Assembly: GCA_001567085.1 (NCBI GenBank)
Contig: LMZS01000008.1
Location: 1-59,078 of the forward strand
Source: Chloroflexi bacterium OLB15
GTDB lineage: Bacteria; Chloroflexota; Anaerolineae; Aggregatilineales; Phototrophicaceae
DNA length: 59,078 nt
Direction: 5' to 3'
The translations under genes were made by a program, and so were the position numbers. The notes below the pieces were generated by a model. That model was given only the letters and a program-made list of their open reading frames with translations. It made no database searches and had not been told where the DNA came from. Positions 8,041 to 17,504 of this stretch are shown piece after piece (within the stretch, counting starts at the first letter, position 1; every line of letters starts with the position of its first letter).

Positions 8041-8768
8041 ATGGAAATAGTACGCGATCAGCCCGGTTTTCTGGGAACCGGCGCAACATTGTTAGCTGAT
8101 CTTACCTTGCTTGCGTACATCCTTTTGCTTGTTCCGCTGATGCTGGTGGCTTCATCTTTGCCCGCCGTAAAAAATTCGAGCCGTATCACAAATACGTGAT
8201 GACCTCGATCATGCTCCTAAACTGGGTATTGATCGCCTTCGTGATGATGGTCAGCTTTCGCGCTGGCGTTGCCCCTAATATCCCGCAGGGGCTGCCGCAG
8301 CCCGTTTTTCTGCTGCCGCTGCTTCACCTGATTTCGGGGGCGCTCGCGCAGCTTCTGGCGACCTATCTGGTGCTGCGCATGTGGTTTGAAGATGTGCTGC
8401 CCGGCTTCCTTAAGGTAAAACGTATCAAGCGTTATATGCGATTCACACTTTTCCTATGGGTGCTGACTGCGCTGCTTGGCGTTTCTATTTATCTGGTATG
8501 GTATGTGCTGCCTTCTGGCGCGGCCAATGTGCCCGATCCCGCAGCTACGCCGGAACTGAACGCGCCAGTGGTGACGCCTGATTTGAATCTGCCAGTCATC
8601 ACGCCCGAATTGGGCATCCCCGTCATCACGCCAGAGATCAATATCCCTGTCGTTACGCCTGAAGTGCAGCCTACGCTTGCGCCAGCTGTTGAAGCTACGG
8701 CCACGCTGCCGCCGCTGCCTACTAAACAACAGGAACCGGTAGCCACCCCTGAAGTTTCTGGCGGATAG
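8041..8768 (+). CDS. DUF420-like membrane protein with Pro-rich repeat tail (frameshifted)
   Basis: Two overlapping frames make one protein. From ATG 8041 the frame reads MEIVRDQPGFLGTG... and a membrane helix up to PLMLV near 8146, then continues in another frame as GFIFARRKKFEPYHKYVMTSIMLLNW through to 8768; one base is missing around 8144-8152. Without repair one gets a 52-residue stub and a 190-residue ORF from GTG 8196. The repaired product has about four helices with a His in the second loop (EPYHKYVM) as in DUF420/cytochrome-oxidase-associated proteins, then a proline-rich tail carrying four 9-residue repeats. Family assignment is moderate. Confidence 0.6.
8550..8657 (+). repeat. four in-frame 27-base repeats encoding PELxxPVVT units
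   Basis: Units at 8550-8576, 8577-8603, 8604-8630 and 8631-8657 encode PELNAPVVT, PDLNLPVIT, PELGIPVIT and PEINIPVVT. The DNA copies have diverged at third positions while the amino-acid pattern is kept, which indicates selection on the protein tail. Confidence 0.75.
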
Positions 8769-8785
8769 AAAGTTTTGCAATTTGT

Positions 8786-9757
8786 ATGGCTGAACAACCG
8801 CTGGTCTCAATCATCACCCCATCCTATAACCAGGCTGCGTTTATTGAAGCGACCATTCAAAGCGTGCTGGAGCAGGATTACCCAAATATCGAATATCTAG
8901 TTATAGATGGCGGCTCTACCGATGGCACGCTAGACATTTTGCGCCGCTATGAAGGCCGTTTGCGGTGGGTCAGCGAGCCGGATCAGGGGCAGGCCGACGC
9001 CATCAATAAAGGGATGCGCGCCGCCACCGGGCAGATTCTTGGCTGGCTGAACTCAGATGACCTGTACGTCCCCGGCGCGGTTCGCACAGTTGTAGATGTA
9101 TTCACGCAGCAGCCAGAAGCGATGTTCGTCTATGGGGATGCTATAGCCATAGATGAGCAGGACAAAAATTACGGCATTCGCATTCACGTTCACCAGACCA
9201 ACGCCGAAGAACTGGTACAAATTGGCGATCCGATTGTGCAGCCTGCTTCCTTTTGGCGCGCTGAAGTGTGGCAAACCTGCGGCGAACTGGACTTGTCGCT
9301 GCGCTATACCCTGGACTATGAATACTGGATGCGGGTGGCTAAGCGCTACCCGATGACCTATATACCGGTTGTGCTGGCGAAAGAACGCCTGTATGCCGAC
9401 GCGAAAACGTTCAAAGGCGCTATCGAGCGTGTTGATGAACTCGAAGCCGTCGCCCAAAGGCATGGCGGAACAGGCATCGCCCGTCACTTTTCTGGCGAAG
9501 GCGCGGCGGCCTACGCTAATCGCGGGGTTAGCCGTTTAATTCGCGGCCAGTGGAAATCTGCGCGGGGCGATTTTGCCCGTGCCCGCGCCCTTCAGCCCGA
9601 TTCAAAGCGCTTCATTTTGTTCTTTGGCGTTTCTACGGTATTTGGCAGTAAAGCGATTGCCAGGGCACGGCTGTTTCAAAATGACTGGCGCCAAAGCCGA
9701 AAACAAGATGTCTCTCTGCCTGCCCAAAATACCGAAGAATCCCACAGCAACTCCTAA
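8786..9757 (+). CDS. family 2 glycosyltransferase
   Basis: 323 residues. The GT-A fold N-terminus is clear: VSIITPSYNQAAFIEATIQSVLEQDYPNIEYLVIDGGSTDGT, then the metal/nucleotide-binding motif NSDD (in GWLNSDDLY) and a later ED-like region. C-terminal ~70 residues contain a TPR-like basic helix pair (GRARALQPDSKRF style). Such enzymes add a sugar to a polysaccharide or lipid-linked acceptor at the inner membrane face. It begins 17 bases after the DUF420-like gene. No cell-wall cluster is next to it, so the acceptor is unknown. Confidence 0.88.
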   Translation: MAEQPLVSIITPSYNQAAFIEATIQSVLEQDYPNIEYLVIDGGSTDGTLDILRRYEGRLRWVSEPDQGQADAINKGMRAATGQILGWLNSDDLYVPGAVRTVVDVFTQQPEAMFVYGDAIAIDEQDKNYGIRIHVHQTNAEELVQIGDPIVQPASFWRAEVWQTCGELDLSLRYTLDYEYWMRVAKRYPMTYIPVVLAKERLYADAKTFKGAIERVDELEAVAQRHGGTGIARHFSGEGAAAYANRGVSRLIRGQWKSARGDFARARALQPDSKRFILFFGVSTVFGSKAIARARLFQNDWRQSRKQDVSLPAQNTEESHSNS

Positions 9758-9793
9758 AATCAATACTTACGGCCTAAATTTATTAATTCCTAC

Positions 9794-9821
9794 TTGCATT
9801 TTAGAACAAACATGCTAAAAT
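9794..9821 (+). promoter_or_regulatory. recA promoter with a possible SOS operator in its spacer
   Basis: TTGCAT (9794-9799), 16-base spacer, TAAAAT (9816-9821), about 62 bases before the recA ATG. The spacer and -10 overlap an imperfect palindrome, TTAGAACAAACATGCTAA (9801-9818), whose outer four bases pair exactly and which contains the GAAC half-site known from LexA boxes of Gram-positive type. Promoter is well supported; LexA binding is a guess. Confidence 0.5.
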
Positions 9822-9882
9822 CAATTCGTATCAACACAACCTATTTATTTGCGTCTATAATGCTTATGTCGGTGAATGAGAC

Positions 9883-10986
9883 ATGATAGCAGAAATACAA
9901 AGGATATCCGCCTTGGCTCCGCGAAGAAAAGAAAAGCCTGAAGCTGACGGTCATTCATCTCTGTTTGAGGGTAATCCCAAAGGTGAGGAAGGCCGCAAGA
10001 AAGCGATTGAAGCGGCGCTTGATGATTTGACCAAGCGCTTCGGGGAAGGGACTGTGATCCGGCTTGGCGATGCCAGTCATCTGGTGGTGGATTACATCCC
10101 CAGCGGCTCACTTACGGTAGATATTGCCGTTGGCGTTGGGGGCATCCCGCGCGGGCGCATTACTGAAATTTATGGGCCGGAAAGCAGCGGTAAAACCACC
10201 CTTTGCCTGCACGTGATCGCGGAAGCGCAGAAGCGCGGCGGCTGGTGCGCGTTCGTAGACATGGAACACGCGCTTGATCCTGAATATGCTTCGCGCATTG
10301 GTGTGAACGTAGACACGCTCTATGTTGCTCAGCCAGATACTGCCGAGCAGGCTCTCGAAATTACCGAAGCATTGGTACGCTCTGGCGCGCTGGATGTGAT
10401 CGTGCTGGACAGCGTGGCGGCATTAGTGCCCCGCGTCGAAATTGAAGGCGAAATGGGTGACAGCTTCGTCGGTATTCAAGCCCGTTTGATGAGTCAGGCG
10501 CTGCGTAAGCTCTCTGGCGCGATCAAGCAGTCGAATTCAGTTGTCATGTTCACCAACCAGCTTCGCGACAAAATCGGCGTGATGTACGGCTCGCCGGAAA
10601 CTACCAGCGGTGGCCGCGCCCTCAAGTTCTATGCCAGCGTGCGCCTTGATGTGCGTAAACAGGAATCGATCAAGGGCAGCGGTGGCGAAGTCATCGGCAG
10701 CCGCACCCGCATCCGCGTGACCAAGAACAAGGTCGCTCCCCCCTTCCGCGAAGCCGAATTTGATATCATGTTTCTGGAAGGTGGCATCAGCAAATCTGGC
10801 GAAATCCTCGATCTGGCAACAGAACTGGGCATCGTAGATAAGCGCGGCGCATTCTTCCGCTACAACGACGGCCTGCTTGGTCAGGGGCGTGAAAATGCCA
10901 AGCAGTATTTGATCGAAAATCTAGCGGTGCGCGACGAAATCGAAGTGCAAATTCGCCAGCATTACGGGTTACAGGCAAAAGCCTAA
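9883..10986 (+). CDS. recA: recombinase RecA
   Basis: 367 residues. RecA forms an ATP-dependent filament on single-stranded DNA, exchanges strands and triggers LexA self-cleavage. Walker [10 protein letters not shown] (98-105), the MAW region, Walker B-like [13 protein letters not shown], loop L1/L2 region with [31 protein letters not shown] and [23 protein letters not shown] are all intact. It carries an N-terminal extension of about 35 residues relative to E. coli RecA (conserved part starts [10 protein letters not shown]); later in-frame starts are possible, but the frame upstream is well used. It ends just before a Rho-independent terminator. Confidence 0.98.
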   Translation: MIAEIQRISALAPRRKEKPEADGHSSLFEGNPKGEEGRKKAIEAALDDLTKRFGEGTVIRLGDASHLVVDYIPSGSLTVDIAVGVGGIPRGRITEIYGPESSGKTTLCLHVIAEAQKRGGWCAFVDMEHALDPEYASRIGVNVDTLYVAQPDTAEQALEITEALVRSGALDVIVLDSVAALVPRVEIEGEMGDSFVGIQARLMSQALRKLSGAIKQSNSVVMFTNQLRDKIGVMYGSPETTSGGRALKFYASVRLDVRKQESIKGSGGEVIGSRTRIRVTKNKVAPPFREAEFDIMFLEGGISKSGEILDLATELGIVDKRGAFFRYNDGLLGQGRENAKQYLIENLAVRDEIEVQIRQHYGLQAKA

Positions 10987-11009
10987 ATTACCGCTTTGTA
11001 GAGGTACAG

Positions 11010-11038
11010 GCGCGGGAAACCCCCGCGCTTTTTAATTT
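11010..11038 (+). terminator. Rho-independent terminator of recA
   Basis: GCGCGGG (11010-11016), loop aaacc, CCCGCGC (11022-11028), followed by tttttaattt. It begins 24 bases after the recA stop. It also lies past the 3' end of the minus-strand gene that stops at 11075. Confidence 0.85.
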
Positions 11039-11074
11039 CCTTCGCCCCAGCCTGCCGGATGCTGGCAGCTTCGC

Positions 11075-12666
11075 TCAATTCGGGTCGTTGAACCAGTAAA
11101 CGCTGGTTTCCGCCCGCTGTGTCGCCAGCCGGTGCGAGAAATTGATCGCTGAAAGCATCGCCGGCGTCCAGCGCTCAAAACGCAGGTTGGGGTTGCGATA
11201 CGGGTTGTAAATGAGCACCACCGGGTAATCACCGCGCCCCAACCGCGTCAGAAAATCGCTCTCGTCCCATAGCCCTGCGGCCGCAAGCTGGCTCATCTCA
11301 AACGGCTGAAACAGGATCGGCTTTCCCACCAAAGGCAGCAGCCCCATCGCCTCATCTGCAATGATCGGGCGGGTTTCATCGTTCACCAGTTGAAGCAGCG
11401 AATCCATTTCCGGGCGGCGATCAATGCGCTCGGTGATGATCGGCGCATATTTCGTCTCGGAAATATCCTGCATAACGACAATTTGAGCGGCAACCACCAC
11501 AATCACCGCCGCCTGTACTGCTGGAAAACGGCTGCTCCACGCAACGAACGCCCCGGCGGCAAGGCAAAGCGCAGCGCAAAGCTCGTACAGATAGTTCACA
11601 TCCGAGCCAATCTTGGCGATGGTGAACGCAACGGCTAACCCGCCCAGCAAATAGGCGCAACCAGCCACCACGCCCGCCGCGAGCGCGCGCGCATCCACCC
11701 GCCCAGCAGGTAAATCAAAGCCATAATCAACAGCGCGGTTAAAGTGCGCGCTACTTCATCGGCATACACTGAAATCAGGTTGCTATCCAGCGCATTCACG
11801 TTGGCGGTGATCAGGTGAAACCAGAAACCGCCGTTGGTTGCCACCAGTATCAGGCTAAACACGCCCAACACCAACCCGCCGAGAATCACCGCAAATTTGA
11901 ACGCAGGGGCAGTGCCGCCAACTGCCCAACGGTAGGTAAATGCAGCCAGTGGCGCGGCCAGCAGATAGGTTTGGCGGGTAAATACAGCCAGAGCGAGAAT
12001 CAGCGCCGCCCACACAGCAGACCAGGTGCTTTTCGGCCAGCGCACCGCCACCCACAACCCGACGACGCTAAACGCTAACGCCAGCGAGTCAATACGCGCC
12101 AGCGCCGACCAGTGAAATATATAGGGAAAAGCGGGCAGCAGCGCCGCGCTCACTACCGCTGCCGCCCGGCTTTTGGTAATGGTGTGCGCGATCAAGCCGA
12201 GAAACAGCGCCGAAACCAGAATAGAGACCAGCGAAGTGATGCGCCCGTAGTAATAAGACGCGCCAAAGGCAGATACCCAGGGCACCTGCGCCAGCATAAA
12301 CACGGGCGGGTAATTTTCGATGGTATACGGGGGAACATCCAAACGGTATAGGCTAACGCCCTGTAACAGCCTCACAGTTTGATCGAGCAGCGGCCCTTCG
12401 CCATAGTTCAGTTGATAGGGGAAATTGATGGCGGCGATGCTTTGCTGAAGCAAAAGCGCCAGCGCCCGGCCTGCGGCAAGCAGCAGCACAACCAGCGCAA
12501 TGGCTACAAGGATAACGCCAACCCAGCCGAAAAAAGAACGACGAGACTGTTTCACGAAGACGACCTCCGGCGGCCAGGTTTGCATACCACCGATCAGACC
12601 GCAGCCGGTAAAGTTAAAGACAGCACATAGTTGATGATACAGGATTTCTCTTATCGTAATTGACAA
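11075..12666 (-). CDS. polytopic glycosyltransferase-like membrane protein (frameshifted)
   Basis: Two overlapping minus frames, 12666-11635 and 11698-11075, are halves of one protein of about 520 residues. The first has around nine helices and the early luminal motif NYGEGPLLDQTVRL, then NYPPVF, typical of GT-C/ArnT-like or DUF2029-type mannosyltransferases where an acidic loop follows helix 1. The frame changes near 11650-11660 (expected join ...LVAP|YLLGGLAVAF). The second half ends in a soluble domain (IADEAMGLLPLVGKPILFQPFEMSQL...). Likely adds a polyprenyl-linked sugar outside the membrane. The start is uncertain; VFVKQSRRSF, 37 residues in, fits a basic N-terminus better than the first Met. 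Confidence 0.7.
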
Positions 12667-12765
12667 CCCGGATCATGGAACTTGAGATACAAGCATGAGC
12701 GTCAATGATCGCACGCTATCCTGAGCGAAACTGCTGCCTGTTTATCCTCGCTCTGCGCGCACGTT

Positions 12766-13675
12766 TCAAGAATTTGGCAGCGCCTGATCCAGAAACGAAA
12801 TCACCCGCTCAGCATATTCATCCGGCACAAGATAGACATAATTGCCATGACCCGCGCCTTCCACTTCCCACAGACGTATATTTTCGCCTGCTTGCTGCAT
12901 CCAGCGGGCAGGCTCAAGGCCAGGCTCGCGGCTTCCATAAATCAGAAGCGTTGGCGGAAAGCCATCCCCACTCAGCGCCGCCAGCGGATCAAGCACGTTC
13001 ATCTCTAAGCCGTTGAGCAGCCGGTAAGCGATATGCGCGCCCGCCTCAAAAGGGGCTGCTATGCCGCCAAGTTGCGCGGCATCCAGGTGCACCCGCTCAG
13101 GAAATTGATGGTATCCACCTTCTGAAATCACAGCGGCTAGCCCTGGAAACTGCGCGGCTGCCATAAGCGCAGCTGCCCCTGCCGCCGAAAAACCATGCAG
13201 CGCCATCCGCGAGCGCGTATAGCCAATTGATTCCAGATAGGCAATCGCATCGCCTACCTGTTCCGCCTCGCGATAGCCGAGCGACGAAGGCACGCCGCCA
13301 ACGCAGGCGCGGTGCGTATAAGCCAGCACATCGTAACCGCCGCGCACATAGGCTTCAAGCTCCGCGGTGATGGCATTGGGCAGCGCGATGACTACCGCGT
13401 TTTTTACGGGGTTCCGCCCCGGCAATGAGCATCGCAGGCGTAGCGCGGTCAAATTCTGTTGAAGGAAATGAGACGATTTGAGCCGAAGCAGAGAGCGCCG
13501 GTAAATCCGGCAGCGGCGGGCAAGATGGGTAGCTGACAGCGACGATCTGAAACACGCCGGCAAGCACGGGCAAACTGGCGATGATCGCCAGCGAAATAAG
13601 CGCCGCGCCGCCTAGCACAAACAGAATGCGGCGGCGCAGCGAAAGCGGCGGTTTTACTTCTCGATCACCACGCAC
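12766..13675 (-). CDS. membrane-anchored alpha/beta hydrolase (frameshifted)
   Basis: A GTG start at 13675 opens a frame with a membrane anchor (residues ~13-42). At a run of six T (13400-13405; A on the coding strand) the reading moves to the 12766-13563 frame, giving ...AEPRKNAVVIALPNA. The rest is an alpha/beta hydrolase: nucleophile elbow GFSAAGAAAL, a strand LLIYGSREPG before the acid position and the catalytic His in GAGHGNYVYL. The active site should face outside the membrane. The start overlaps the stop of the FAH-family gene by 22 bases, so the two are an operon. Substrate unknown; prolyl-peptidase/dienelactone-hydrolase-like. Confidence 0.72.
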
Positions 13676-14481
13676 TGATTGCTTAACTCGCCAACGCCTT
13701 CAATGGTGATGGTGACAGTATCGCCATCTTTCAGGAAGCGCGCTGGTTTACGGCCTGCGCCCACACCAGCAGGCGTGCCAGTCATGATCAGGTCGCCCGG
13801 CTGAAGGGTGAACATCTGCGAGCAGTAAGACACGAGCTGCTTCACGTTAAAAATCATGTCAGCAGTAGTGCCATCCTGCATCACCGTATCATTGACCTTG
13901 CAGGTCACTTTCAAAGCCTGTGGGTCTTCGATTTCGTCTCGCGTGACGATGACCGGGCCAAGCGGGGCAAAGGTGTCAAGGCTTTTGCCGCGCGTCCACT
14001 GCACATCAATCGTCTTTTGCAGATCGCGCGCGCTTACGTCGTTGCCCACTGTGTAGCCAAAAACGTAATTCAGGGCGTCTTCTTCACTCACATCTTTGGC
14101 AACTTTGCCGATCACCACGACAAGTTCGGCTTCCCAGTCCACTTTAGAGGTCACTTCGCTCTTCCACTTGATCTGCTCCCCCTGCGCGATGATAGCGCTG
14201 GGGAACTTGGCGAAAATGACCGGGGCTTTGGGCAGTTCAGCGCCGGTTTCTTTAGCGTGGTCGGCATAATTCAAGCCAATGCAAATGATCTTGCTGGGAA
14301 TGAGCGGCGCTTCAACCTTGACCGCATCCAGCGGAAATCGTTCATAGGCGCGATTGGCGACAATGCCCCGGCGAATCATCTGGCGCATGTTATCCTGCCA
14401 TGCCAGCGCATAAACCGTATCACCGACTAATTCGCCGATGCGCGTGCGTCCGTTTACGGTGAACGTCAAAAGTTTCATCAT
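13654..14481 (-). CDS. fumarylacetoacetate hydrolase family protein
   Basis: 275 residues with the complete FAH/HpaG core: KIICIGLNYADHAKE (64-78), metal ligands E117 and E119 in DWEAELVVVIG, D148 in GYTVGNDVSARDLQ, and the closing loop MTGTPAGVGAGRKP. Enzymes of this family hydrolyse or isomerise acylpyruvates and related 2-keto acids with a divalent metal (oxaloacetate decarboxylase, acylpyruvase, HHDD isomerase, FAH). No aromatic catabolism genes are nearby, so a housekeeping acylpyruvase/oxaloacetate decarboxylase role is as likely as ring-cleavage. First gene of the pair with the hydrolase at 12766. Confidence 0.93.
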   Translation of the reverse strand: MMKLLTFTVNGRTRIGELVGDTVYALAWQDNMRQMIRRGIVANRAYERFPLDAVKVEAPLIPSKIICIGLNYADHAKETGAELPKAPVIFAKFPSAIIAQGEQIKWKSEVTSKVDWEAELVVVIGKVAKDVSEEDALNYVFGYTVGNDVSARDLQKTIDVQWTRGKSLDTFAPLGPVIVTRDEIEDPQALKVTCKVNDTVMQDGTTADMIFNVKQLVSYCSQMFTLQPGDLIMTGTPAGVGAGRKPARFLKDGDTVTITIEGVGELSNQCVVIEK

Positions 14482-14525
14482 GACCTCATAAATGTGTGCG
14501 TTTGTGCCAGCAGTTTACAATGGCT

Positions 14526-15705
14526 TTAGCGTATACGGCGATCATCAACCGCATTGATGTTTAACGCTTCCGCCACCTTTAGCGCCGCCGCCTGAACTTT
14601 ATTTTTGGCTGTGTAAACAGTCAAGGGGCTAACCCCGTCGGCATTCAAGGCAGCAACATCGTCATCAGTGGCGAACTCAACCGTGATTTTTTCGTCGAAC
14701 TTAACGCCAATAATCACAGGTTCAAATTCGCCTGAATGCAGCAGCAAACTTAGCTCGCCATAATCAACCGCCCGGTTATGGTTGCGACGGTTCACCTTGC
14801 TCACCACCTGCGAAGCATATATACTTAATTTCATTACGGGGGTATTGCCACGCCTGACCATTGCCCTTAAAACCGGTGATAACGCCGAGAACGCCATCTA
14901 CTTCTATGCGGGTGATAATATTCCGCCCACGCAGCAGCGTGTATATTGCCAGCCCTAACAGAAACACCGCGCCAACGATGCCGATATAAGGCAAAACGGT
15001 AGGTTGTGGCGGGGCAAGATTGACGGTCAGACTGGTGATGGATAACACGACGAAGATCACCGCCCAAAGCGCATACCACAGCGCCTTGAGAGCGCGGCGT
15101 GCGCTTGATGTCATAAGTGTGAAAAGCAGGCGGCCATCGGCAGCGCGATCCAGCCGCCAATCATCCAATTCATACGGCAATTCCGGCAGCGCGGGGGGCG
15201 GCACGGCATCCACAACTTGAGGCGCAGGCTGATAAACTGGCGCTTCAACAGCCGGGGCGCTCGCCCTTACTGGCGCTGGCGAAGCCGCAACCACGCTGTT
15301 CGCTGGCGCTGTTTTGGGCGGCACCAGCAAAAAGGGGCGGCGAATCTGGCTGGCAAGCTGTTTACCAGCCTGCGTTGCCCCGTTTGGCTCGGTTTCATTC
15401 CACCTGGCAAGGCCACACCAGCGGCTGCCGCGTGCTTGCGCCAGGGTCTCATCTAGCATCAACCCTAAATGCCAGGTCTGATCTTTGGCAGACCACCCCA
15501 AAACCACCCGATCTACGCCGGAAGAATCCAGCACGCCAGTTTCCGGCAAACGGTATACCACGCCAAAACTGCCGGGATAGCGCAGCGATGCATCCGGCGC
15601 GGTTTCCACCAGCACACGCTCAGCGCCGCCGCCATTTTGCAGCAGGCGCCAGTGTTCCGGCTCATATTCGATGATGAGGTTGTTTGCAGCAGTAATTCGT
15701 TCCAT
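14526..15705 (-). CDS. unknown membrane protein with cytosolic N-terminal domain (frameshifted)
   Basis: Starts at 15705 (MERITAANNLIIEYEPEHW). The first ~110 residues form a soluble domain (LVETAPDASLRYPGSFGVVYRL, VLGWSAKDQTWHLGLML), followed by a Pro/Ala linker, two adjacent membrane helices (LWYALWAVIFVVLSITS and YIGIVGAVFLLGLAIYTLL) and a PH-like segment. At a TATATA tract near 14817-14824 the frame changes and continues as ASQVVSKVNRRNHNRAVDYGELS to the stop at 14526. Repaired length ~392 residues. I do not recognise the family; the shape suggests a membrane-associated PH-like or scaffold protein. Confidence 0.6.
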
Positions 15706-15985
15706 AGGGAAGCGCGTGACCTGTGACGCAAAATTCAGTCCACTAGTCTACAACCTGCGTCAAGGCATGACCAGAGTTGGTCGGTGAGTGAGGCAGCAGC
15801 GATGGTTGAGCCAGAGAAACGCAGCGGAAAGATTGCCCCTTCGCGGCGCATTCTAGCGCGAGCGTCCGTCTATAGGCTGAGTAAAGGAAAATTAGGAAAT
15901 TTTTGACGAACGCAAGTTCAAGTTTGAATTAGAATTAAGATACAGTTGTGAACGAAGCATCATTAATTTAGAAAGCAACGCTACA
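15706..15985. other. intergenic region, no gene seen
   Basis: 280 bases between divergent genes. The left half is GC-rich without a coding frame I trust; from 15890 to 15960 it becomes A/T-rich, as expected before a plus-strand gene, with TTGACG (15903-15908) and TAGAAT (15930-15935), but their 21-base spacing is too long to call a promoter. No tRNA or hairpin recognised. Confidence 0.5.
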
Positions 15986-16390
15986 TTGCCCTATCAGATC
16001 ACCTATGAACCCGGCAGCCGCGATCTGTTAATCCTAAGTTATACAGACGCTGTAGGCTCCGACCAATTTTACACCGCGCTCACCTCAGCACTCAGATTTC
16101 CGCGAGATAACGCTGTTCGGTTTGACCTTATCTTTGAACTGACAGACACACAACCCACACCATTAGATGTTCTACCAAAGCTGCACGCCGCCGCCGCCCT
16201 GCCCGAAACTGTGCATAACCTCGGTCTGATTGTGCTGGTTGTGAACAACGCATTCACGCAAACACTGGTCACGGCCTTCATTCAACTGTATCCTAATGCG
16301 GGTAAGTATTACCGTATCGTAAATACAATGGATGAAGCGCGGCGGTTGATTGCCTCTCAGCACCCGCCGCCAGATATGCCGGACTTATGA
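15986..16390 (+). CDS. small STAS/SpoIIAA-like hypothetical protein
   Basis: 134 residues from a TTG start. The pattern of alternating strands and helices (MPYQITYEPGSRDLLILSY, FDLIFELTDTQPTPLDVL, LGLIVLVVNNAFTQTLVTAF, YYRIVNTMDEARRLI) resembles the STAS/SpoIIAA-like fold used by regulators and lipid-binding proteins, including the final 'xVxxxxEARRLI' helix seen in many such single-domain proteins. No phosphorylatable Ser in the anti-sigma-antagonist position can be assigned. Its stop overlaps the start of the epimerase gene (ATGA at 16387-16390), so the two are coupled. Confidence 0.6.
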   Translation: MPYQITYEPGSRDLLILSYTDAVGSDQFYTALTSALRFPRDNAVRFDLIFELTDTQPTPLDVLPKLHAAAALPETVHNLGLIVLVVNNAFTQTLVTAFIQLYPNAGKYYRIVNTMDEARRLIASQHPPPDMPDL

Positions 16391-17355
16391 CTATACTCAT
16401 CACAGGCGCCGCAGGGTTCGTCGGCAGCAGGTTGGCAATTCGTCTGCTGGAGGCGGATGAAGACGTTGTTGGTATTGATAATTTTGACCCGTATTATGAC
16501 CCGGCGATAAAACGCGGAAATATTGCCGCCATCCGCAGGGCAGCGCCCACCCCGCGCGCCTTCACGCTGATCGAAGGCGATATCTGCAATTTCGACCTGC
16601 TGGAAAAGACATTTCAGGATCACCACATCCACCGGGTGGCGCATATGGCGGCAATGTCTGGCGTGCGCTATTCGGCAGAACGAGCGCCGCTGTATGCCAC
16701 AGTGAATGTGGTGGGTGGGGCGAATGTGCTGGAAGCTGCCCGCCGCCATCAGGTTGAAATCGTGGTGCAAGGTTCAACCTCAAATGTATACGGCGAAAGC
16801 GCGCGCCTGCCATTTTCAGAGCACGATCCGGCAGTTGCGCCGCTAGCGCCATACCCGGCCAGCAAGCGCGCGGCAGAACTTTTCGCCCACAGCTACCACC
16901 ATTTACACGGCTTGAATACAACGGTGCTGCGCTTCTTCAACGTGTATGGGCCGCACGGACGGCCGGACATGATGCCCATACGCACGCTGAAGGCGATTTT
17001 GAACGATCAGCCCATTCAGGCGTTTGGCGGCGGCGAGCTGAAGCGCGACTGGACATATATTGACGATATTCTTGACGGCATTATCGCCGCGCTGAACAGG
17101 CCGCTGGGCTTTGAAATTCTAAATCTGGGCTGCGGCTTCCCGATTTCGCTGCTGGACTTCATCCATATTTACGAAAAGCTGATCGGTAAAAGGGCGATTG
17201 TGGAAACCGTGCCAATGCCAGCCACCGAAGTGCCGATCACCTACTGCGACAATTCCCGCGCGCGGGAACTGCTTGGCTTCGCGCCAAAAGTGCAGATTGA
17301 AGAAGGGCTGGCGCGCACATGGGCGTGGTATCAGGCAGAGATGCAGGGCAGCTAA
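16387..17355 (+). CDS. NAD-dependent nucleotide-sugar epimerase (UDP-glucuronate 4-epimerase-like)
   Basis: 322-residue extended SDR. Rossmann motif TGAAGFVGS (6-14), then DNFDPYYDPAIKRGN, a hallmark of UDP-glucuronate/galacturonate 4-epimerases, active-site SSTSNVYG-type serine/threonine (GSTSNVYGES), YPASKRAAE as the catalytic Tyr-x-x-x-Lys, and RFFNVYGPHGRPDM. Such enzymes interconvert UDP-GlcA and UDP-GalA for polysaccharide or glycolipid synthesis in the cytosol. Length is slightly short of CapI-type enzymes. UDP-glucose epimerisation cannot be excluded. Confidence 0.85.
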   Translation: MTILITGAAGFVGSRLAIRLLEADEDVVGIDNFDPYYDPAIKRGNIAAIRRAAPTPRAFTLIEGDICNFDLLEKTFQDHHIHRVAHMAAMSGVRYSAERAPLYATVNVVGGANVLEAARRHQVEIVVQGSTSNVYGESARLPFSEHDPAVAPLAPYPASKRAAELFAHSYHHLHGLNTTVLRFFNVYGPHGRPDMMPIRTLKAILNDQPIQAFGGGELKRDWTYIDDILDGIIAALNRPLGFEILNLGCGFPISLLDFIHIYEKLIGKRAIVETVPMPATEVPITYCDNSRARELLGFAPKVQIEEGLARTWAWYQAEMQGS

Positions 17356-17400
17356 CAGCCGCGCATGGCTTCAGCCTGTTGTGCAAGACATACCACGCAA

Positions 17401-17435
17401 TTGCCGCGTTCTTATCCCCTCTTCTATAATGGGGA
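17401..17435 (+). promoter_or_regulatory. promoter with inverted repeat around the -10 element
   Basis: TTGCCG (17401-17406), 18-base spacer, TATAAT (17425-17430). The -10 lies inside a TCCCC (17415-17419) / GGGGA (17431-17435) inverted repeat, a possible repressor site. The aminotransferase ATG is 74 bases after the -10 element. Confidence 0.55.
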
Positions 17436-17504
17436 GATAGGCCGCTGTTCGCGACCTGTGTTTTAAGCACCCATCATTTACCGTAATACCCCGGAGTTTT
17501 CATC

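Noticed and set aside
15903..15935. promoter TTGACG ... TAGAAT before the STAS-like gene
   Set aside because: The 21-base spacing is outside the usual range.
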